From G020348385 sp964580235 (lineage in GTDB: Bacteria; Acidobacteriota; Aminicenantia; Aminicenantales; Aminicenantaceae), in assembly GCA_964580235.1 (NCBI GenBank), contig CAZOJY010000010.1:1-49325 (forward strand): a stretch of 49,325 bases of DNA, given 5' to 3'. Numbering within the stretch: position 1 is the first letter of the stretch; the number at the start of each line of letters is the position of its first letter. The translations under genes were made by a program, and so were the position numbers. The notes below the pieces were generated by a model. The model did not search any database and was not told the DNA's origin. It saw nothing but the letters and a program-made list of their open reading frames with translations. Of this stretch, positions 24,605 through 32,941 are shown piece by piece.

Positions 24605-26270
24605 AGCGGAGGGTTCCTTCGTAGCAAGCCGTCAGCTGTCGCTTGCGTACATCCTCTGGAGTATACGAGGGCAAAAGCACGGGAGCAATTCTGTCTGTTT
24701 TTATTTTTGCTCTTTTTAAGGCCTGCTCATAATTTTTTATATGCTCCAGGGTCAGTTTTCCAGGTTTGACAGACCTGACGTATTGGGCGGCAAAATTCCC
24801 GGCTCTTATTCCGAACACGTTGTAATCCAAAACGGAATTTCCCATTAGTCGGTTGCGGCCATGGACGCCGCCAGAGGCCTCCCCAGCAACATATAGTCCT
24901 GGAATATTTGTTTCGCATTTGGCGTTTATTTCTATCCCGCCATTTTGATAATGAAGAGAGGGGTAGACCAGCATGGGTTCTTTAGTGATATCTATGCCGT
25001 ATCGGATAAATTGTCTGTGCATCGCTGGAAACTGTTTGTGGACGTATCCATCACCTTGGAGCATGTCGATTAAGGGAGAGTCAAGCCAGATGCCCATGCG
25101 TCCACTTGGTGTTTCAATGCCGTTTTTGCGTTCCAAACATTCTCGAATGAAAGAGGAGGCTTCCACATCTCGTGGTTCCCGAGGGAAGACAAACAGTTCT
25201 CCGTTTTTATTGATCGGTTGTCCACCGGCTCCTCTGATTTTTTCCGTTATCAAAAAACCTGCAATTTGTTCTGGAAAAGCAGCTCCCGTGGGGTGATATT
25301 GGACCGAATCCATGTAGAGCAGCTTTGCTCCTGCTCGATAGGCCATCACCAGGCCATCGCCTGTGGCGCCGTAATGGTTGGTCGTATCGTACCCTCTTAT
25401 ATGCAACCGCCCAAAACCTCCTGTGGTTATTATTGTGGCCTTCGCTTTGACGATAAAATATTCTTCTGTCTCGAGATTGTACAGCACGCCCCCTGCACAC
25501 CGGCCTTCCTTGTTCATGACGAGTTCTACGATAGGCATAAACTCCAGCACATCGATTTGATCAGGATGATTTCGGACTTCATCCATCAAAGTTCGCATGA
25601 TAATAGCTCCTGTATAGTCCCGGCAGGAGTGCATTCTCTTTCTGGATGTTCCACCACCATGGAGGACCTGCATGGAACCATCCTCGTTCTTATCCCAGAC
25701 AACGCCCAGGTCTTCAAGCCACTTCACGACTTGAGGCCCATCGTGCGTAAGAGCATGGACAAGTTCAGGTTTATTGTCAAAGTGGCCGCCGCCCATGGCA
25801 TCTAGATAATGCCGGGGAGGAGGATCCTGCGGAGTCACAGCTGCCTGCATACCCCCCTGAGACATCATGGAGTTGGCATCTCCCAACCGTAATTTTGTCG
25901 AAATAATCGATTTGGCTCCGTTTTGCATGGCAATAATGGCTGCTGCACAGCCGGCCCCCCCGCCCCCAATTATGAGGATGTCTGTCTCATAATCAGACTT
26001 GGTGAGATCAAAAAGCTTGGGTTTGATCCTCGAATGGGACTCCAGCAAATCGGCAACTTCGGTTGTGATCACATCTCCTTTGTTAGGCCCTACATGGATT
26101 TTTCGTCTGGCCTCAGGTTTATAATCAGGGTGAAATTTATTCAAAACCTCTTCCCGTTCTTCAGCGCTCATCGGGGAGAAAACTGGCTTGCCTGACTTGG
26201 CGAGTTCAAACCGTTTATTTCGTGATTGGATGACTTTTTCGAGAGATGGTTTCATGTATTCTGGATACAT
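24603..26270 (-). CDS. Fumarate reductase/succinate dehydrogenase-type flavoprotein subunit, soluble
   Basis: The 555-residue protein belongs to the FrdA/SdhA/TfrA family, which interconvert fumarate and succinate at FAD. Visible signatures: FAD-binding I-I-G-G-G-G-A-G (100-107), Q-Y-H-P-T-G-A, L-I-T-E-K-I-R-G-A-G-G with the catalytic region, H-Y-Q-N-G-G-I and G-L-Y-V-A-G-E-A-S-G-G. Two things are odd. About 95 residues precede the FAD motif instead of the usual handful, and only about 60 follow the last FAD motif, where FrdA has a long helical domain. There is no signal peptide and no membrane-anchor gene nearby. It is the last gene of a 13-gene operon and directly follows an SdhB-like iron-sulfur gene. 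Other substrates of this family are possible, so the fumarate call is an inference. Confidence 0.8.
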   Translation of the reverse strand: MYPEYMKPSLEKVIQSRNKRFELAKSGKPVFSPMSAEEREEVLNKFHPDYKPEARRKIHVGPNKGDVITTEVADLLESHSRIKPKLFDLTKSDYETDILIIGGGGAGCAAAIIAMQNGAKSIISTKLRLGDANSMMSQGGMQAAVTPQDPPPRHYLDAMGGGHFDNKPELVHALTHDGPQVVKWLEDLGVVWDKNEDGSMQVLHGGGTSRKRMHSCRDYTGAIIMRTLMDEVRNHPDQIDVLEFMPIVELVMNKEGRCAGGVLYNLETEEYFIVKAKATIITTGGFGRLHIRGYDTTNHYGATGDGLVMAYRAGAKLLYMDSVQYHPTGAAFPEQIAGFLITEKIRGAGGQPINKNGELFVFPREPRDVEASSFIRECLERKNGIETPSGRMGIWLDSPLIDMLQGDGYVHKQFPAMHRQFIRYGIDITKEPMLVYPSLHYQNGGIEINAKCETNIPGLYVAGEASGGVHGRNRLMGNSVLDYNVFGIRAGNFAAQYVRSVKPGKLTLEHIKNYEQALKRAKIKTDRIAPVLLPSYTPEDVRKRQLTACYEGTLR

Positions 26271-26290
26271 CGGATACTCCTCATAAAATA

Positions 26291-27034
26291 TTAAGATTCA
26301 AGGTCTCTTGCATAATATTTCTTTTTAAGTTTATCTTTTCTCATGGACATCAATTCTTTATATTCTTTGTCGAATTTACGATTTTTAACTTCCTTAAGCC
26401 TTTTTTTTAATTCAGGACTCTTTTTAGACAAGTATTTTCCATACAGTCTTTTAGCAAGAAGACCGACATTGTACTGGACGATTTCTGCGGGACATCGAAT
26501 GGCACACAACCCACAACAGATACAATCAAAAGAAAGATCCATCACCTGTTCGATATCTCCGCGTTTGGCGGCCTGGATGTAGTCCATGACTTCCAAATCT
26601 TGAGGGCAAGCCTTTGTGCAGGTATTGCATGCCACACACCGGAACACTTCAGGATAGAGCTTCTGGATGGTTGCCACATTCGGGGCAAGCTTGTCGAGGT
26701 TGTAAATCGCTTTTTGTCCAGGAATGACCGGAAGCTGAGCCAGCCACATTCTCTCCTCTACGATTGTTGTGCAGGCCAATCCTGTATAGATTTTGTAATC
26801 TCCGGGCATGCGGTAAACCGTGGCACAGGCCCCGCAAAAGCCTTCCCGGCATCCTGCTCCTCTTTTTATCTGATAACCGGCATATTCGATGGCCCCCATG
26901 ATGGTTGCCTCCGCTGGGACTTTGTGAGCTTTTCCCATGATGAAGATGGTGGCCATCTTCACATTAGGTTTTATTTTCCTCTTGGGTTTTGTTTGTTTTT
27001 TGGGTGATTTTTTTTCCGCTTTCTTAGTTGCCAT
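26291..27034 (-). CDS. SdhB/FrdB-like iron-sulfur protein with one 2Fe-2S and two 4Fe-4S sites
   Basis: The 247-residue protein starts with a lysine-rich tail of 26 residues, then a plant-ferredoxin-like domain binding 2Fe-2S through Cys62, 67, 70 and 88 in the SdhB order (C-R-E-G-F-C-G-A-C ... L-A-C). Two cubane sites follow: C-V-A-C-N-T-C-T-K-A-C-P (133-143) and C-I-C-C-G-L-C-A-I-R-C-P (171-181). Classical SdhB/FrdB has a 3Fe-4S site where this protein has a second 4Fe-4S pattern. It resembles the front part of TfrB of methanogen thiol:fumarate reductase without the C-terminal CCG domain; the separate HdrB in this operon has such domains. An AAGGAGA site precedes the ATG. It should pass electrons to the adjacent flavoprotein. 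Confidence 0.82.
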   Translation of the reverse strand: MATKKAEKKSPKKQTKPKRKIKPNVKMATIFIMGKAHKVPAEATIMGAIEYAGYQIKRGAGCREGFCGACATVYRMPGDYKIYTGLACTTIVEERMWLAQLPVIPGQKAIYNLDKLAPNVATIQKLYPEVFRCVACNTCTKACPQDLEVMDYIQAAKRGDIEQVMDLSFDCICCGLCAIRCPAEIVQYNVGLLAKRLYGKYLSKKSPELKKRLKEVKNRKFDKEYKELMSMRKDKLKKKYYARDLES

Positions 27035-27049
27035 TCGGATATCTCCTTT

Positions 27050-27874
27050 TTAATATTCTTGGGGCAATTTTTTTAGCTCAGCCCAGGAATAAACAGGACC
27101 ATCTTTACAGACATAGTGTAGGCCTATGTTGCATCTCCCGCACTTTCCGATTCCGCATTTCATTTTGTTTTCGACGGTGGTGTATATCTGGTCATCCTTG
27201 AATCCAAGAGCTTGGAGGTTTTGTATCGTAAATTTGATCATGATAGGAGGACCACAGGTGATAGATATAGCATTCTTGGGTGAGGGCTTTTTATCCAGTA
27301 TATTCAGGGGCACGAATCCCACATACTCTTTCCAATCCGGTTCCTCCACGTCTATCGAGAGATGGACGGTCATCTGGTCTTTCAATTTTTCCAGTTCCTG
27401 TTTAAAGACCATATCCTTTGATGTCCTTGCCCCATAAAACAAGGAAAGGATTCCGAAATCCTGTTTTTTCTCTAGAGCCGTATTCAAGATCGACCAGAGA
27501 GGAGCAAGTCCGATTCCTCCCCCTATGAATATCAGGTTTTTCCTCTTCCATTTTTCGATAGGGAAACTGTTTCCGTACGGACCTCTGATCCCTATAATAT
27601 CTCCTACCTGCGTCTCATGCAGGGCTGAGGTGACCCGTCCCATCTTCAGGATACTGAACTGCAAGTAGTCCTTTACAAGGGGAGAGGAGGAGATGGAGAT
27701 CATTGCTTCGCCTTTTCCGAATACTGATAGCATGGCGCACTGGCCACTCCTGTGAGAAAAACTGTTATTCTCGAGGAATTGCGTGCGGAATGTTTTGATC
27801 GCTCGGGCTCCCCCGACTTCTTCCCTGATTTCTATGATTTTGGCAAGTTTAGGAATATACGTATTATGATCCAT
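27050..27874 (-). CDS. FAD/NAD(P)H-binding oxidoreductase, FlxA-like
   Basis: A 274-residue protein of the ferredoxin-NADP reductase fold: a flavin-binding half (about 10-105, ending in I-R-G-P-Y-G), a pyridine-nucleotide half with I-G-G-G-I-G-L-A-P-L, and a C-terminal 2Fe-2S site, K-C-G-I-G-K-C-G-R-C then C-K-D-G-P as in PyrK and sulfhydrogenase gamma subunits. In FlxABCD-HdrABC systems this subunit is where NADH enters. Here it overlaps the upstream FlxB-like gene by 11 bases. Assignment to Flx rather than hydrogenase rests on the lack of a hydrogenase gene in the operon. Confidence 0.82.
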   Translation of the reverse strand: MDHNTYIPKLAKIIEIREEVGGARAIKTFRTQFLENNSFSHRSGQCAMLSVFGKGEAMISISSSPLVKDYLQFSILKMGRVTSALHETQVGDIIGIRGPYGNSFPIEKWKRKNLIFIGGGIGLAPLWSILNTALEKKQDFGILSLFYGARTSKDMVFKQELEKLKDQMTVHLSIDVEEPDWKEYVGFVPLNILDKKPSPKNAISITCGPPIMIKFTIQNLQALGFKDDQIYTTVENKMKCGIGKCGRCNIGLHYVCKDGPVYSWAELKKLPQEY

Positions 27875-28904
27875 AATCTCTCACCTTATTCAGGACTTCT
27901 ATGATGTCGATGCCGACCGGACATTTTGTGATGCATCTGCCGCATCCTGTGCATTGATAGTTCTGGTAGCGTTCGACAAAATATTGAAATTTATGCATGA
28001 TGCGTTGCCGGAGTCTTGAAGCTTTATTCGGTCTGGGATTATGTCCAGAGGAGTGCATCGTAAAGTCGGGAAATTGGCATGTATCCCATGTGCGAACCCT
28101 TTTTCCATCAAGTGGAGCAGGGGAGTGGACTTCATCATTGATATCGAAACAATGACAAGTCGGACACATGAAGGTGCAAATCCCGCAGCGGAGGCAGCTC
28201 ATCGCTTCCTCATCCCAGAAAGGAGATTCCCACATTCCCTTGAGCTTTGGCGGGATGTTCTTTAAGTTCTTGATCTGTCTTTTTATCTTTTTTTCAGAGT
28301 CGGCATGGATTTTTTGAAGGTCTTTTTTATCACTAACTTTTGGCTGTGTGAAAAGATTTTTTGCAAGATTTAACAGCGTGTCTCCGTTTTTGGTTTTGGA
28401 CTCTACAAAATATCTATCTCCCAGGTCTGTGAGAAGAACATCCAGCCCGTCCTTGGAATGCGGGGATCCATCTACGGAAAGACAAAAGCAATTTGTGTTT
28501 GGCGGATTGATGCATGCCAATCCTACAAGAGTTGTCTGGTTTCTCCTTTTCCAGTAATAGACATCTTCGAAATCGTCGCCGAACACTTTATCCGTTAGGA
28601 TTAAAGCTTTGGCATCGCATGGCCGGACGCCAAATACGATAGTGGGCTCTTCTGCGGGAAGGGTTTCGTTGATTTCTGGTTCTTCTTCATCGGTTTTTTT
28701 AAATTTGAAGTAGACTTCTCTCTGAGTAAATATGATTTTTTTTGGAGGTAGTGCCGCCGTGAGAAAATTCATGTCGATATCCTCAGGATCGCTCACAGTT
28801 TCGTAACTCCAGATGTTCTCGTCCTTCAAAGGGGCATATATCTTGTAGGCTTGAAGTTTTTTTATCCATTGGGGGAATGTCTTTTTCAAGAGTATCTTAT
28901 CCAT
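27864..28904 (-). CDS. 4Fe-4S protein, FlxB-like (sulfhydrogenase beta/AsrA family)
   Basis: A 346-residue iron-sulfur protein. The first 220 residues have the G-V-R-P-C-D-A-K-A module of the HydB/AsrA family, and two cubane sites follow: C-L-R-C-G-I-C-T-F-M-C-P-T-C-H-C-F-D and C-T-G-C-G-R-C-I-T-K-C-P. Such subunits link the NAD(P)H-binding FlxA-like protein to the next carrier. The reading frame is open 90 bases further up, but the ATG at 28904, with AGGTGAG before it and 4 bases from the previous stop, is the better start. Confidence 0.8.
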   Translation of the reverse strand: MDKILLKKTFPQWIKKLQAYKIYAPLKDENIWSYETVSDPEDIDMNFLTAALPPKKIIFTQREVYFKFKKTDEEEPEINETLPAEEPTIVFGVRPCDAKALILTDKVFGDDFEDVYYWKRRNQTTLVGLACINPPNTNCFCLSVDGSPHSKDGLDVLLTDLGDRYFVESKTKNGDTLLNLAKNLFTQPKVSDKKDLQKIHADSEKKIKRQIKNLKNIPPKLKGMWESPFWDEEAMSCLRCGICTFMCPTCHCFDINDEVHSPAPLDGKRVRTWDTCQFPDFTMHSSGHNPRPNKASRLRQRIMHKFQYFVERYQNYQCTGCGRCITKCPVGIDIIEVLNKVRDYGS

Positions 28905-28908
28905 TGTC

Positions 28909-29940
28909 TCACCTGATAAAATCTTCTGGATCTTCGTCTTTAAAACTGGAAACAAGCGAAGGGCCATCTGGATCAAATCCTGCATCATACCCAAAAAGCT
29001 CCTTGGCTTCTTTTTCCAATTTTTTGTTTAAAAAGCGGAGAGGAATATCCATTGGGCAGACTCTCTCGCACTCTCCGCAATCGATGCAGCGTCCAGCCAA
29101 ATGGAAGGCTCTAACCATATGGTATACAAAGTTTTCTGAGGGGACAGGAGACTTCTCGACCCATTTTATTTTTTGGGCTTTTTCAGAGGCTGTCGTATCT
29201 GCTGAGACAGCAAAGTTAATGGTGTCGACAACACATTCATCGCAATAACACATAGGACAAACAGAGCGGCAGGCATAACACCGGATGCATTTGGAGAGTT
29301 GTTCGGCCCAAAATGCCCATCTTTCTTTTTCTGAGAGAGCTTCCACTTTTTGCAGGGATTTGAATGGATCATCGACCTTTTTTTTAGTTTTGTCACCAAG
29401 AAGCAAATCATAAACGACAGGGTAGTTCGCACGACATTCTAGACATCGCTCTGCAAGAAGTTCTTCAGCCGGAATCTTGATGATTTGGCCCTCCACGGTT
29501 ACGACGAAATTTCCCTGCTGGTCAAATTCGATGTTTTCAGCATGTTTCCCATTTAGCTTCTTTGCCAGTTTCTTTTCGTCGTAAACCCCGCTCTTTCCGC
29601 AAGAAATCCCGAGGATGTGAACATCCTTCCGATCGATGTATTTTTCCTGGAGAAGCACAACAATAGCCCGGCTGTCGCAGCCTTTGACAACGATTCCAAC
29701 GGGTCTTTCATCCGGTTTTTTTTGGCCGGCTTTTCTTTTTTTCTCATCTACCAAGAATTTGGCAAGGTTGTAAACACATGCAGGATCCCAAATCAGCCTG
29801 CCCGCGTCTTCCGGATTTTTAATGAATGCCGGCAGGGGCATTAACCCGTTTTGCCCTTTTTCGTAGCCAATCACGTATTTGACCTTTCCCTCCTTCAGAA
29901 TCCGTTTGGCTTCTTTGCGGAGATCCTCGACGTTTACCAT
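28909..29940 (-). CDS. 4Fe-4S protein with coenzyme-F420-dehydrogenase-beta/FdhB-like features, FlxC-like
   Basis: A 343-residue iron-sulfur protein. It has the V-K-G-C-D-S-R-A module and C-L-E-C-R-A-N-Y-P in the middle, then C-I-R-C-Y-A-C-R-S-V-C-P-M-C-Y-C and C-I-D-C-G-E-C-E-R-V-C-P. It is related in layout to the next protein (GCD/PCD-A module plus two cubane sites), which suggests an old duplication. The start ATG at 29940 overlaps the mvhD-like stop by one base (TAATG), which fixes it; the open frame upstream is not used. It probably transfers electrons between the FlxB-like and MvhD-like proteins. Confidence 0.78.
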   Translation of the reverse strand: MVNVEDLRKEAKRILKEGKVKYVIGYEKGQNGLMPLPAFIKNPEDAGRLIWDPACVYNLAKFLVDEKKRKAGQKKPDERPVGIVVKGCDSRAIVVLLQEKYIDRKDVHILGISCGKSGVYDEKKLAKKLNGKHAENIEFDQQGNFVVTVEGQIIKIPAEELLAERCLECRANYPVVYDLLLGDKTKKKVDDPFKSLQKVEALSEKERWAFWAEQLSKCIRCYACRSVCPMCYCDECVVDTINFAVSADTTASEKAQKIKWVEKSPVPSENFVYHMVRAFHLAGRCIDCGECERVCPMDIPLRFLNKKLEKEAKELFGYDAGFDPDGPSLVSSFKDEDPEDFIR

Positions 29941-30362
29941 TAGTAATTTCTCCTGAGCTTGGTTTGAGGGCCAAGGGGTTTGAGTTCTTCGACGAAATCC
30001 CCGATGATTTGTGTGTATTTTTTTCCTTCGGCAGCAGAGATCCATGACATCTGGAAGCGTTGAGCTTCGAGCCCGATAAAGTCCAAGAGTTTTTTGACTA
30101 AAGCTATCCTCCGCCTGGCATAATAATTGCCTTTGATGTAATGGCAGTCTCCCGGGTGACAGCCTGAAACGAGAACCCCATCTGCCCCTTTGTTAAAAGC
30201 ATCCAGGATATAAAGAGGGGAAACGCTGCCGGAGCACATAACCGTGATCGGAATGACGTTCGGGGGATATTGCATTCGGGATACTCCAGCTAGATCACTT
30301 CCAGCCGATGAACACCATTTGCAAAGAAAAGCAACGATTCTTGGTTCGAAATTTTCTGCCAT
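29940..30362 (-). CDS. MvhD/FlxD-like 2Fe-2S electron-transfer protein
   Basis: A 140-residue protein with the MvhD cysteine pattern: L-C-K-W-C-S-S-A-G near the start, V-M-C-S-G-S-V, and V-S-G-C-H-P-G-D-C-H-Y. MvhD-type subunits carry a 2Fe-2S cluster and hand electrons to HdrA, either from a hydrogenase (Mvh) or from Flx proteins. It starts 2 bases after the hdrA stop and no hydrogenase gene is present, so the Flx role is more likely. All cluster ligands are ordinary cysteines; no in-frame TGA suggests selenocysteine. Confidence 0.9.
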   Translation of the reverse strand: MAENFEPRIVAFLCKWCSSAGSDLAGVSRMQYPPNVIPITVMCSGSVSPLYILDAFNKGADGVLVSGCHPGDCHYIKGNYYARRRIALVKKLLDFIGLEAQRFQMSWISAAEGKKYTQIIGDFVEELKPLGPQTKLRRNY

Positions 30363-30364
30363 TA

Positions 30365-32314
30365 TCAGCCTCCGAGGCTTGTTCTGATCATTTCATGAAC
30401 CTGGGAAAGAGTGGTGTTTTTCACAGCGATGGCTGCTCTCAAACAAGTCGCCTGGCACGTTCCGCACCCTTCACATAAAACCTCATTCACTTCGACTTTG
30501 CCGTCCTTCAAAGAGAGGGCATCATACGGACATACAGAAACACACATTCCACATCCTGTGCAGAGGTTAAGGGTAACTTTTGCAACCGTAGGAGAGTGAA
30601 AAAGTCTTTCTTGAGACAGGATGGTAATCGCCTTGGCTGCCGCACCGCTTGCCTGGGCCACGGCTTCGGGGATGTCCTTGGGTGCTTGGGCCGCTCCTGC
30701 TAGAAACAGTCCCGCAGTTACGCTTTCCACAGGTTTGAGTTTGGGATGGGCTTCAGCGAGAAATCCATCCTTGTCCATAGAAATCTTCAGTTTTTTGGCG
30801 AGGTCTGAAGCTCCTTGGGAAGGACGCATAGCGGTTGCCAAAACGACCATGTCCGCGTCTATTTCAATATCTTTTCCTGAAAGGGTGTCGACACCCCAGA
30901 CTTTTATCTTGCCCTTGTCTTCGAATATTTTTGAGACTTTTCCCCTCAGATAGACCACGCCGTCTTCTTCCACAGCCCGTTGCACGAATTCTTCGTAGCC
31001 TTTTCCTCCTGATCGAATATCGATGTAAAAAATATAGGTTTGGCCATCGTGGACATGGTGTTTGTAAAGCATGGCATGTTTGGCTGTGTACATGCAGCAA
31101 ATTTTCGAACAGTAGGCACAGTGAAGTTCAGGATCTCGCGAGCCTGCACACTGGATAAAAACCACTTCTTTGGGTTCTTTGTGATCCGAAGGTCTCAAAA
31201 TTTTCCCCTGAGTAGGCCCCGATGCTGAACACAGCCTTTCAAACTGAAGGCCGTCGAGGACGTCCGCGTATTTTCCGTGCCCGTATTCTGATAACATTTC
31301 TTTCTCATACAAGTCATAACCTGTCGCTACGATGATGGAGCCGACTTCTTCTTCTATGACCTCAGATTCCATATCATAGTCAATGGCTTCTGGGTCACAG
31401 ACATCAGCACATTTGCCGCATGCAATCGGGAGTAAACCTGGGCAGCCCCGAATATCGAGCGTGTAGGTGGCCGGTATTGCCTGTGGAAAAGGAATATAAA
31501 TGGCTTTGCGCCCGGTCAAATCCAAATCAAACTCGTTAGACATGACAACTGGACATACCTTTGTGCATTCATCACACAGAGTGCATTTATCTGGATCAAC
31601 ATAGGTGGGTTTTTGGCGGATTTTAACTTTGAAGTTTCCGACATACCCTGATATTTCTTGAATTTCACTGTATGTCATGAGCTTTATCTTAGGATGTTTG
31701 GATACTTCCACCATTTTGGGGGTCAAAATGCACTGGGAGCAATCGAGCGTGGGAAAGGTTTCCGAGAGCTGGATCATGTGTCCGCCGATGGATGGATTCC
31801 GTTCCACAAGAACGACTTCATATCCACTGTTGGCTATGTCCAATGCGGATTGAATTCCGGCGATTCCACCGCCTATAACAAGAGCTCTTCTTGTGACAGG
31901 GACGCTGATCGGATCCAAGGATTCGTTTTGGCGAACCTTTTCCACAGCGCTCTTTGTTATTTTTGTTGCCTTTTTTGTTGCCTCATCCATGTCCTTGTGG
32001 ACCCAGCTGCATTGTTCGCGAATATTGGCGATCTCACATTGAAAGCCGTTGATACCGGCCGCTTTGGACGCATTACGAAAAGTTGTCTCATGCAGGGTGG
32101 GAGAGCAGCAGGCTACGACGACATTATCCAATTTCTTTTCCTTAATGGCATCGATAATGAGGTTTTGGCCAGGATCTGAGCACATGTAAACATAATCTTC
32201 GGAATGATCGACTCCGGGGTGCTTCGAAAGTTTATCAGCAACCTTTTTTACATCCACAGTCCCCGCGATATTTATTCCGCAATGGCACACAAAGACCCCT
32301 GTCTTTTTTTTCAT
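30365..32314 (-). CDS. hdrA: Heterodisulfide-reductase-like subunit A, flavin-based electron-bifurcating candidate
   Basis: The 649-residue HdrA has the N-terminal domain with V-C-H-C-G, the FAD-binding V-I-G-G-G-I-A-G with V-E-R-N-P-S-I-G-G-H, the inserted cysteine patch D-C-S-Q-C-I-L-T-P-K, and iron-sulfur sites C-T-L-C-D-E-C-T-K-V-C-P, C-G-K-C-A-D-V-C, C-T-G-C-G-M-C-V-S-V-C-P and C-E-G-C-G-T-C-Q-A-T-C. HdrA flavin splits electron pairs between a high- and a low-potential acceptor. In bacteria its partners are HdrB, HdrC and Flx or Mvh proteins, all present here. It is separated from hdrB by the korDABC genes. A GAGGAAA site precedes the ATG. Confidence 0.92.
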   Translation of the reverse strand: MKKKTGVFVCHCGINIAGTVDVKKVADKLSKHPGVDHSEDYVYMCSDPGQNLIIDAIKEKKLDNVVVACCSPTLHETTFRNASKAAGINGFQCEIANIREQCSWVHKDMDEATKKATKITKSAVEKVRQNESLDPISVPVTRRALVIGGGIAGIQSALDIANSGYEVVLVERNPSIGGHMIQLSETFPTLDCSQCILTPKMVEVSKHPKIKLMTYSEIQEISGYVGNFKVKIRQKPTYVDPDKCTLCDECTKVCPVVMSNEFDLDLTGRKAIYIPFPQAIPATYTLDIRGCPGLLPIACGKCADVCDPEAIDYDMESEVIEEEVGSIIVATGYDLYEKEMLSEYGHGKYADVLDGLQFERLCSASGPTQGKILRPSDHKEPKEVVFIQCAGSRDPELHCAYCSKICCMYTAKHAMLYKHHVHDGQTYIFYIDIRSGGKGYEEFVQRAVEEDGVVYLRGKVSKIFEDKGKIKVWGVDTLSGKDIEIDADMVVLATAMRPSQGASDLAKKLKISMDKDGFLAEAHPKLKPVESVTAGLFLAGAAQAPKDIPEAVAQASGAAAKAITILSQERLFHSPTVAKVTLNLCTGCGMCVSVCPYDALSLKDGKVEVNEVLCEGCGTCQATCLRAAIAVKNTTLSQVHEMIRTSLGG

Positions 32315-32359
32315 TTTTTTCCTCGAAGGTTATTTAATCTCATCAAAAACTATAAATCC

Positions 32360-32938
32360 TTATTTTTTGGATATTGCGGCTTTTTTCCCTGTCGTGGTTT
32401 TTTTTACAGTTTCCTTTCCATAATCATAACCTTTGTCAAACGCTTTGATGTTGAGGTCGAGAAATCTTTCCGGGACCATTCCCGGGAGGGCTTTTTTCAT
32501 TGCCTCTGACGAAACAATCTTGGACACGGCCGTAAAAAATCCCAGCATCACAAGATTGGCAGTGATACGGTTTCCAAGTTCTTCTGCAAACCGTGTGGAG
32601 GGAATGGCATACATTTGAATCTTGTCCCGACTGGGTTTGGGTTTCACCAGATCTGCATCTATGATTAAGATTCCATCATCCCGCAGTTCAGGTTCGTATT
32701 TCTCGTAAGCCTCCTGGGACATGGAGACAAGAATTTCGGGTGTTGTTATATAGGGATACAGCACTCGGTCCGAAGATACCACGACCTGAGAGCTGCAGGC
32801 GCTCCCCCTGGCTTCAGGTCCAAAACTCTGTGTCATGGTTGCGTGTTTGTTATCAAATAGCGAGAGGGCCTTTCCTGTGATGAGACCACAACGGATGATC
32901 CCTTGACCGCCGAATCCAGAAAATCTTATTTCTGTCAT
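32360..32938 (-). CDS. korC: 2-oxoacid:ferredoxin oxidoreductase gamma subunit
   Basis: A 192-residue gamma subunit with the family opening R-F-S-G-F-G-G-Q-G-I-I-R and T-Q-S-F-G-P-E-A-R-G-S-A-C-S-S. The last 20 residues are a lysine/threonine-rich tail. It is placed 3 bases after korB and 45 bases before hdrA. Substrate choice (2-oxoglutarate) is inferred from the alpha and beta subunits. Confidence 0.9.
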   Translation of the reverse strand: MTEIRFSGFGGQGIIRCGLITGKALSLFDNKHATMTQSFGPEARGSACSSQVVVSSDRVLYPYITTPEILVSMSQEAYEKYEPELRDDGILIIDADLVKPKPSRDKIQMYAIPSTRFAEELGNRITANLVMLGFFTAVSKIVSSEAMKKALPGMVPERFLDLNIKAFDKGYDYGKETVKKTTTGKKAAISKK

Positions 32939-32941
32939 CGT

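Noticed and set aside
24373..24627. Minus-strand open frame of 84 codons between the flavoprotein and PilZ genes
   Set aside because: It starts inside the flavoprotein gene, has no ribosome binding site, matches no family I know and overlaps the PilZ promoter zone.
28905..28994. Longer N-terminus for the FlxB-like protein
   Set aside because: It would overlap the upstream gene by 86 bases, and the extra residues do not look like the family; the ATG at 28904 has a ribosome binding site.
29940..32314. Selenocysteine in HdrA or the MvhD-like protein
   Set aside because: Both frames run through with ordinary cysteine codons at the expected ligand positions and have no in-frame TGA.
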